Shown: in pieces, positions 5,982-9,662 of the stretch
How the letters are laid out: each line of letters starts with the position of its first letter
Numbering within the stretch: the stretch's first letter is position 1
Assembly (NCBI GenBank): GCA_964532655.1
Contig: CAZHMZ010000146.1
Span: 1 to 9,662 of the forward strand
Length of the DNA stretch: 9,662 bases
Direction: 5' to 3'
From: JAJFTV01 sp964532655
Lineage (GTDB): Bacteria; Chloroflexota; Anaerolineae; Anaerolineales; Anaerolineaceae
Position numbers and translations under genes: made by a program
Notes under the pieces: generated by a model
Told to the model about the DNA's origin: nothing
Database searches by the model: none
What the model saw: the letters and a program-made list of their open reading frames with translations, nothing else

Positions 5982-6233
5982 TCAGCCAGAATCTTCAGTA
6001 GGATATTTTGATTCAAACAATTCTTTGACCACGCGGTTGATAAAGCGGTTCAGTCCGCGACCCTCCTCGGCCAATTGCTTCATGGTCTCAATGTTTTACT
6101 CGCCGGCGCTCTGGTATGTGTACAGATAGGTCCCGTTTGAAAATTCAACCTTGATAAAGTCGTCACCAATTTCATAGGCGCGCACGCCTGATTCTCCGCT
6201 CAAATTTTGATACGTTTGCAAATTTTCCCCCAT
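5982..6233 (-). pseudogene. Small conserved protein interrupted by in-frame TAA at codon 46
   Basis: Reading from ATG 6233 gives 45 residues, TAA at 6096-6098, then 37 more residues in the same frame to TGA at 5982. The two halves together match a small conserved bacterial protein I recognise only by pattern: SGVRAYEIGDDFIKVEF, NGTYLYTYQSAG, then after the stop NIETMKQLAEEGRGLNRFINRVVKELF. The layout is reminiscent of KTSC-type domains (strand-strand-helix with a GLN-x-FIN motif). The spacing between SAG and NIE is exactly that expected, so the stop most likely arose from one base change in a Ser, Lys or similar codon. An alternative start, ATG at 6266, has a better SD (AAGGA, 9 bases upstream) and would add 11 residues. 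Function is unknown. Readthrough is conceivable, but nothing in the context supports it. Confidence 0.7.
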
Positions 6234-6423
6234 TAATCCACCGCCTGATACCCTGCGCGGGCACATCGACGGGTGTCCTTTAATCATACCCTTTCCCGGT
6301 AACCATTTTTGTATCAACATTGATAGTGTCTCAAATAACCGGGGGGGGGGTTCGGTGGGTAAGCAGCCCGTCACCGGAATCCGGCTCATTGTGTCACCTC
6401 TGCCTGGAGATCGATCTTTACAG

Positions 6424-6439
6424 GTTCCAGATATGGAAA
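6424..6439. repeat. Direct repeat copy 1, GTTCCAGATATGGAAA
   Basis: An identical 16-mer occurs at 6642-6657. The unit is itself an inverted repeat: TTCCA-GATA-TGGAA. The two copies bracket the strongest hairpins of the region. Confidence 0.85.
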
Positions 6440-6479
6440 TGTCCGAATAATAGCTATCGGGCGGACCTTCGCCCACGGA

Positions 6480-6513
6480 TTCTCTGCGGACGGCTGACGC
6501 CGTCCGCAGAGAA
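6480..6513. repeat. Perfect 15-bp hairpin with 4-base loop
   Basis: TTCTCTGCGGACGGC (6480-6494), loop TGAC, GCCGTCCGCAGAGAA (6499-6513). No T-run follows on either strand, so it is not a classical terminator. A smaller hairpin, GGGCG/CGCCC (6459-6474), lies just upstream. Confidence 0.9.
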
Positions 6514-6555
6514 ATGACACTTGAGGGAGCCTTCTCGCGAGTGAATAACAATCGT

Positions 6556-6618
6556 AAAATGATCTCATTTTGTCATCTCGTAGGGAAAGCGGGCGCTTTT
6601 CCCACTTTCCCGTAGAGA
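6556..6618. repeat. Two adjacent inverted repeats
   Basis: AAAATGA-TC-TCATTTT (6556-6571) is followed at once by TCTCGTAGGGAAAG (6576-6589) against CTTTCCCGTAGAGA (6605-6618). The second pairs over 7 + 4 bp around a 3x3 internal mismatch, with a 15-base loop that contains further self-complementary sequence (GGAAAGCG against CGCTTTTCC). Confidence 0.65.
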
Positions 6619-6641
6619 TCCGCCCGAGAATATGCAGTAGT

Positions 6642-6657
6642 AGTTCCAGATATGGAA
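6642..6657. repeat. Direct repeat copy 2, GTTCCAGATATGGAAA
   Basis: Same orientation and sequence as 6424-6439, 218 bases away (start to start). The flanking bases differ apart from one or two positions, so only the 16-mer is shared. Confidence 0.85.
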
Positions 6658-6682
6658 ACGTTACCAAACAGTCCTCTGGATG

Positions 6683-6698
6683 GTCCGTCGCTACGGAC
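6683..6698. repeat. Hairpin GTCCGT-CGCT-ACGGAC
   Basis: A perfect 6-bp inverted repeat with a 4-base loop. A little upstream, TCCAGA (6645-6650) and TCTGGA (6675-6680) form a looser pair that includes part of direct-repeat copy 2. Confidence 0.6.
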
Positions 6699-6737
6699 AC
6701 AATGGACATAGTTGTAGAACCTTCTGCAGAACGTAGA

Positions 6738-6760
6738 GTGCGTTCGTTCTTTGAACGCAC
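6738..6760. repeat. Hairpin with 8-bp stem
   Basis: GTGCGTTC (6738-6745), loop GTTCTTT, GAACGCAC (6753-6760). The perfect 10-base palindrome TTCTGCAGAA lies next to it at 6722-6731. Confidence 0.75.
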
Positions 6761-6821
6761 CACATAATATTGATTGCATTCCACCCAATCTCCCACAAAA
6801 TATCTCTTTTCCTCACAGTTA

Positions 6822-6851
6822 TAAAAAAAGCTCCCCGAATGGGGAGCTTTT
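6822..6851 (-). terminator. Rho-independent terminator of the lipoprotein gene
   Basis: A perfect 11-bp stem (AAAAGCTCCCC / GGGGAGCTTTT, 6826-6836 and 6841-6851), loop of 4, ending on the minus strand in seven T (6829-6823). It lies 23 bases after the stop of the gene at 6875-7912. Confidence 0.95.
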
Positions 6852-6874
6852 CATATCTGAAAACCAAAAATCTT

Positions 6875-7912
6875 TTACTGAGCAGCCTGCAGACCTTCCA
6901 ACACACTGGTTGGCACCCACAGGGCCGCGTTCCAGACAGGCGGGATGACGATCAGGCTGTCAAAGGCGTTGTACACTGGCGCCGGCTGGGATGGGTCCTG
7001 CAGAAACGCCAGCATGGTACGGCTGGTTTCATTGATATTCCACTGCGGGTATACCTGCCAGAGCACATCCGGAATGTCATGATAAATGCCGATCAGAACC
7101 TGCTGACCGCGCAAATCGGCGTTCAGCAAATCCGGTTTGGTGCTGGATTGGAACAGCACTGCCGCTTTTTGCACCAGTGAGGTGCCCGCGGGGATGTCTT
7201 CGTTGTTCAGGCCGTACAGTAAAATTCCCTGGGCGATATTTTCGTCCATCACAAACACCACCGTCCGGTCAACCGTGAGCGGCATCTCCAGAACCAGGGC
7301 GTTGTTGGTGGTAGTCACCTGCACCACACCCAGCACACGCACGGCGTACATAGAAATGGGGATCTCGTACGGCACGTTCTCGGTGCTGACCGCTGAGATT
7401 TTTTCCTCGCGCACATAGCCAAACGGCAGCGGCTGCCCGGTGGCGGGATCGGTGAAATGTTTCTCCGGCGTATCTTCCACCGGTTGGGCAAACAGTGAAT
7501 CCAGCAGGGCAGCATCCTGACCCTCAAAGCCCACAATCGTGCGTTCAACGGTGATGGCATCCATGTTGTAAGACCATTCCGTGCCCGTCCATGTAGCAGT
7601 GGTTTCGCCGGCTGAATTGATCACCATCCACGTGCCGTTTTCCACCACCATACCGGTGCTGTTGGCCTCTGACAGGTTAACCTCAACAGTTGGTTCCGGC
7701 GGAACCTCGGGGGTGGCGGTGGCCGGCGCTGCGGTGGGGGTATACCCTGCTATCACCGTTTGGGTGGCATTGGCATCCGCCATCTGGGTGCTTACCAGAG
7801 CCGCCGTAGTACCGGAGGTCTCGGTTTGCTGTGTGTTTGCATCCGGCGTGGGAGCTGCGCACCCTGCCAGAAAAATGACTGTCAAAAGTAATGCGAATAG
7901 TTTTTTCATCAT
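6875..7912 (-). CDS. Predicted lipoprotein of unknown function
   Basis: A 345-residue protein with a type II signal peptide: KK at positions 3-4, hydrophobic 5-15, lipobox LAGC with C18 as the lipidated residue. It should therefore be anchored outside the cytoplasmic membrane. Residues 19-80 form a low-complexity linker rich in Thr, Ala, Pro and Gln (PTAAPATATPEVPPEPTVE), a common spacer in bacterial lipoproteins. From about 85 on, a folded beta-rich domain follows, including NGTWMVINSAGETTATWTGTEW and a long stretch to IPPVWNAALWVPTSVLEGLQAAQ. I do not recognise the domain and see no catalytic motif. Two adjacent ATG codons (7912, 7909) precede it; AGG 7 bases upstream favours 7912. It is a single gene with a strong terminator. 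The only neighbour sharing its type is the lipoprotein at 8310-9485. Confidence 0.88.
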   Translation of the reverse strand: MMKKLFALLLTVIFLAGCAAPTPDANTQQTETSGTTAALVSTQMADANATQTVIAGYTPTAAPATATPEVPPEPTVEVNLSEANSTGMVVENGTWMVINSAGETTATWTGTEWSYNMDAITVERTIVGFEGQDAALLDSLFAQPVEDTPEKHFTDPATGQPLPFGYVREEKISAVSTENVPYEIPISMYAVRVLGVVQVTTTNNALVLEMPLTVDRTVVFVMDENIAQGILLYGLNNEDIPAGTSLVQKAAVLFQSSTKPDLLNADLRGQQVLIGIYHDIPDVLWQVYPQWNINETSRTMLAFLQDPSQPAPVYNAFDSLIVIPPVWNAALWVPTSVLEGLQAAQ

Positions 7913-8042
7913 CTTTAAACCTGATTTTCATAATTTTTTACCGCTGTAAATCATCATCCACCTGGATGCAGCAGTGATTACCCCAGTTTATCATGGGTTT
8001 TGATTCTTTTCCGGCTGGCCCCGACCGGACAAAACGAGCTGA

Positions 8043-8286
8043 CTAAAATAACTGGCCGGTATATCCCAGGTAGATCCCGTAGGCCGAGTTTGCCAGCGTC
8101 AAAACCAGCCCGATTGCTGAGAGAATTATTCACCACAGCGCTGCTTTTAGCCTGTCTGATTTACGCGAGCCGATACCCAATCCCAGCCCCACCACCGATT
8201 AAGGGGAAAAGCCATGCCAGCAGCGCCAGTACACCTAATACCACCGAAATAATTGCCAATACAGACGGATCCACTCTTGGTTTCAT
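8043..8286 (-). pseudogene. Decayed DUF4190-like small membrane protein (frameshift plus TGA)
   Basis: From ATG 8286 the frame gives PSVLAIISVVLGVLALLAWLFPLIGG, then leaves the family pattern near 8197. Shifting frame there continues it: VVGLGLGIGSRKSDRLKAALW, TGA at 8130-8132, then IILSAIGLVLTLANSAYGIYLG and a TAG stop at 8043. The reconstructed protein (about 80 residues) has two or three hydrophobic helices in the order and spacing I associate with DUF4190-type proteins, ending in the typical NSAYGIYLGYTG. The shift is one extra or two missing bases within a G-rich stretch (GGTGGTGGGG). In-frame GTG at 8307 is an alternative start, directly behind the nucleoside hydrolase stop at 8310; either way the gene was probably co-transcribed with that gene. 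Two independent lesions point to a true pseudogene. Confidence 0.7.
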
Positions 8287-8309
8287 CGTTGCGTTTCTTT
8301 TTTCCACCT

Positions 8310-9485
8310 TTATTCATCTCCCGTATTTAATGTATCCAAAAACAACTGCTCAAACTTCTGTCGGTCGGCCGAAACGGCTACGCGCATCGCCGGACAACCC
8401 TCCGCCGATACCGTCTGCCCGCTACCAGGGCCCTCTTCAACCGTTACACATACCATATCCGGCACAATTTCTACCACGCTTTCATCGCTGAGCACCACCG
8501 CTGTCAACTGATCCCAGAAGTACATGGTGTCCGACTCATACAGATAAGCATTGCGGGTGTACAGCTCGTACAGCCATTCGGCTTCGGGGGTGATGTGCCG
8601 GTCGGACAGCGCCGCGTAGAATTCCCGCGAGGCAGGGGTGTTCTGGGTGGCATCCAACCCCACCAGGGTGATGGGCACTCCGGATTCAAACACAATTTTT
8701 GCTGCGGTGGGATCCGCGTAAATATTCCATTCCGCCGTCACGTTATCGATTTCCGGTACAGAGGATTTGACATTGCCAGGCACGTGCACCGCCCCGCCCA
8801 TGATGTACAGCATTTCAACCTTCCCGGTCAGCGAGGGATCACTTTGGAAAAGCTCGGCCAGATTGGTGAGCGGCCCGCTGGCAAAAAGCGTTACCGGGTT
8901 AAGCGAGGATTGCAGGATGGAGGTGATCAGCTCTACTGCGGCCATCTGCGAAGGTTCACCCCCCGCAGGCAGTTCCAAGCCGGTCAGACTGTCCACCCAG
9001 GTGCGCCAGGAATCAGGGAAGGCGTGGTTTCCCTGCAGCGGGGTTTCGCGCCCGCAGGCTGCTGGAATGGGCTCATAATCGGCCAGGGCCACCAGACCGA
9101 GCGCGTTTTTGACGCCCGGTTCACAGTGGGCTTCACCGGTACCGGCGACCGTGATGGCCTGCACCGCCAGATCGTTGCGCTGCAACAGATACAGAATGGC
9201 CATCCAATCGTCCGCCGCCATGTCGGTATCGATGATAACCGGGCGCCGTTCTGCGGCGTTTTCCATCGCGGCGACAGACTGTTCGGTTGCCGGAGCCTCT
9301 GTTTGGACGACTTCCTCTGTGGCAACCGGTGACGCTTCATTCGGCGCTTCAGCGGCAGGCTGGGTGATTATTGGTGTATTTTCCTGAACCGGTAAGGCTG
9401 TTTCAGCCAGGCCGGTGCAGCCGGCCAGCCAGGAAACAGCCAACAGAATGACAACCAGCGCATTCAGCGTTCCTTTACGGTTCAT
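8310..9485 (-). CDS. Nucleoside hydrolase (IUNH family) lipoprotein
   Basis: A 391-residue exported enzyme. The signal peptide ends in the lipobox LAGC with C23 as the lipidated residue. Residues 24-80 are an Ala/Glu/Pro/Thr linker. The catalytic domain starts at 82 with PVIIDTDMAADDWMAI, the family's N-terminal Asp cluster (D86, D88, D92, D93) that binds Ca2+ and the ribose. Further signatures are FASGPLTNLAELF (201-213), MGGAV (229-233) and AEWNIYADP (251-259). D325 in FWDQLTAVVL corresponds to the last Ca2+-binding Asp; the His that often precedes it is Trp324 here, so the leaving-group acid may differ. It should cleave the N-glycosidic bond of ribonucleosides outside the membrane, feeding base and ribose uptake. 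The SD GGAAGG lies close upstream of ATG 9485. The decayed membrane gene follows directly. Confidence 0.92.
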   Translation of the reverse strand: MNRKGTLNALVVILLAVSWLAGCTGLAETALPVQENTPIITQPAAEAPNEASPVATEEVVQTEAPATEQSVAAMENAAERRPVIIDTDMAADDWMAILYLLQRNDLAVQAITVAGTGEAHCEPGVKNALGLVALADYEPIPAACGRETPLQGNHAFPDSWRTWVDSLTGLELPAGGEPSQMAAVELITSILQSSLNPVTLFASGPLTNLAELFQSDPSLTGKVEMLYIMGGAVHVPGNVKSSVPEIDNVTAEWNIYADPTAAKIVFESGVPITLVGLDATQNTPASREFYAALSDRHITPEAEWLYELYTRNAYLYESDTMYFWDQLTAVVLSDESVVEIVPDMVCVTVEEGPGSGQTVSAEGCPAMRVAVSADRQKFEQLFLDTLNTGDE

Positions 9486-9524
9486 GTTTCACCTTCCTTC
9501 AAGAAAACCTGATCCACAACACAA

Positions 9525-9547
9525 CCGGCGATCCAATCAATCGCCGG
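9525..9547 (-). terminator. Hairpin at the end of the upstream gene, weak terminator candidate
   Basis: CCGGCGAT (9525-9532) and ATCGCCGG (9540-9547) pair perfectly over a 7-base loop that holds the TGA stop of the partial gene. The minus-strand sequence after it (TTGTGTTGTGG) is only mildly T-rich, so termination may be partial, allowing read-through into the nucleoside hydrolase gene 40 bases away. Confidence 0.4.
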
Positions 9548-9662
9548 GCTTTTCACCAACCAGCAAACGTACCATTCCATTCACGGCGATCTCCAGCTTT
9601 TTGCCCGGCCCGGTGATGAACCAGCGCGCATCCCGCCAGCCCTCAAAGATGCCGCCGCGCGC
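9537..9662 (-). CDS. C-terminal 41 codons of an unrecognised gene
   Basis: The frame enters from the right edge and ends at TGA 9537. The visible part reads GGIFEGWRDARWFITGP, then KKLEIAVNGMVRLLVGEKPGD. It looks like the end of a folded cytoplasmic or secreted protein, with two short beta-like stretches and a charged tail, and it contains no motif I can name. It precedes the nucleoside hydrolase on the same strand with a 51-base gap, so the two could share a transcript if the hairpin between them is leaky. Confidence 0.7.
   Translation of the reverse strand, partial: ARGGIFEGWRDARWFITGPGKKLEIAVNGMVRLLVGEKPGD

Larger units (their letters stand above)
6267..6825. other. Gene-free region rich in inverted repeats
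   Basis: No credible protein gene is seen on either strand over about 560 bases between the small gene ending at 5982 and the terminator at 6826. The region holds a run of ten G (6341-6350), a TATCAA-CA-TTGATA inverted repeat (6312-6325) and a duplicated 16-mer. Several hairpins follow in quick succession: 6459-6474, 6480-6513, 6556-6571, 6576-6618, 6683-6698 and 6738-6760. It could be a decayed repeat element, a structured RNA locus or a dispersed intergenic repeat of this genome. Open frames exist on both strands but have no family-like sequence. Confidence 0.6.

Noticed and set aside
6267..6551. N-terminal extension of the small gene at 5982-6233 upstream to 6551
   Set aside because: The upstream part translates hairpins and the G10 tract (a Pro run). 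The family-like sequence begins only near 6233, so the extension is chance.
6420..6765. CRISPR array or integron attC cluster
   Set aside because: There are only two copies of one 16-mer, 218 bases apart. The other repeats are unlike each other and no cas or integrase gene is present.
6386..6796. 136-codon minus-strand open frame across the repeat region, with TFPYLE twice
   Set aside because: The repeated peptide comes from the duplicated 16-mer, and the rest is translated hairpin sequence. No SD and no recognisable domain.
8018..8034. Terminator after the decayed gene at 8043
   Set aside because: CCGG arms flank a G/C-rich segment but no T-run follows on the minus strand, so the hairpin is too weak to call.
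8130..8132. TGA read as tryptophan or selenocysteine in the DUF4190-like gene
   Set aside because: TGA is a normal stop at 3078, 3538, 5982 and 9537. The position has no Cys or redox role, and the gene also carries a frameshift.
8000..8491. Plus-strand open frame of 163 codons
   Set aside because: Opposes the decayed DUF4190-like gene and the end of the nucleoside hydrolase. Pro/Ser/Arg-rich and without a domain.
8595..9332. Open frame of 245 codons on the plus strand
   Set aside because: Antisense shadow of the nucleoside hydrolase gene; Arg/Gly-rich composition and no SD or domain.

Overview
The window looks like a chromosomal segment of an anaerobic or facultative bacterium of moderate G+C content. 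The Cys-rich lipoboxes with long Thr/Pro/Ala/Glu linkers, the mix of protein families and a class I (anaerobe-type) hybrid cluster protein would fit a member of the Chloroflexota (Anaerolineae). That assignment is inferred from style only; no marker gene is present.

Layout, left to right. 1-1466 (-): most of hcp, cut off at its C-terminus, with an inverted-repeat operator/promoter upstream. 1638-3960 (-): a five-gene run read as VOC-fold protein, DUF5680 protein, small membrane protein (interrupted by an in-frame TAG), second small membrane protein, NUDIX hydrolase. Several of these genes overlap or are tightly coupled. A strong terminator at 3978-4024 separates the run from a cupin gene (4063-4446, -). 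The cupin gene is divergent from an ArsR-type/DUF2087 regulator (4626-5243, +), whose promoter carries three TTAGATT half-sites and whose transcript ends in a clear intrinsic terminator. 5308-5850 (-): an AhpD/carboxymuconolactone-decarboxylase-like protein read through an in-frame TGA. 5982-6233 (-): a small conserved protein interrupted by TAA. 6267-6825: about 560 bases without a credible gene, densely filled with inverted repeats and a duplicated 16-mer. 6875-7912 (-): a lipoprotein of unknown function with its own terminator. 8043-8286 (-): a decayed DUF4190-like small membrane protein. 8310-9485 (-): a nucleoside-hydrolase lipoprotein. 9537-9662 (-): the last 41 codons of an unrecognised gene.

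The most interesting element is the gene at 5308-5850. The TGA sits exactly where AhpD has its peroxidatic cysteine, giving C83-V-H-U86-xxx-H90. The remaining AhpD catalytic residues (Glu, Cys, His, His) are all conserved at the right spacing, and the frame stays open and family-like for 94 more residues. This is what a selenocysteine-containing AhpD-like peroxidase should look like.

Against it, three other small genes in the window also carry in-frame stops (TAG, TAA, and a frameshift plus TGA) at positions with no catalytic meaning. Local gene decay or sequence error is therefore the competing explanation.

Functionally, the window mixes nitrosative or oxidative stress defence (hcp, AhpD-like), small-molecule housekeeping (NUDIX, VOC, cupin) and surface nucleoside salvage. 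No single pathway ties it together.
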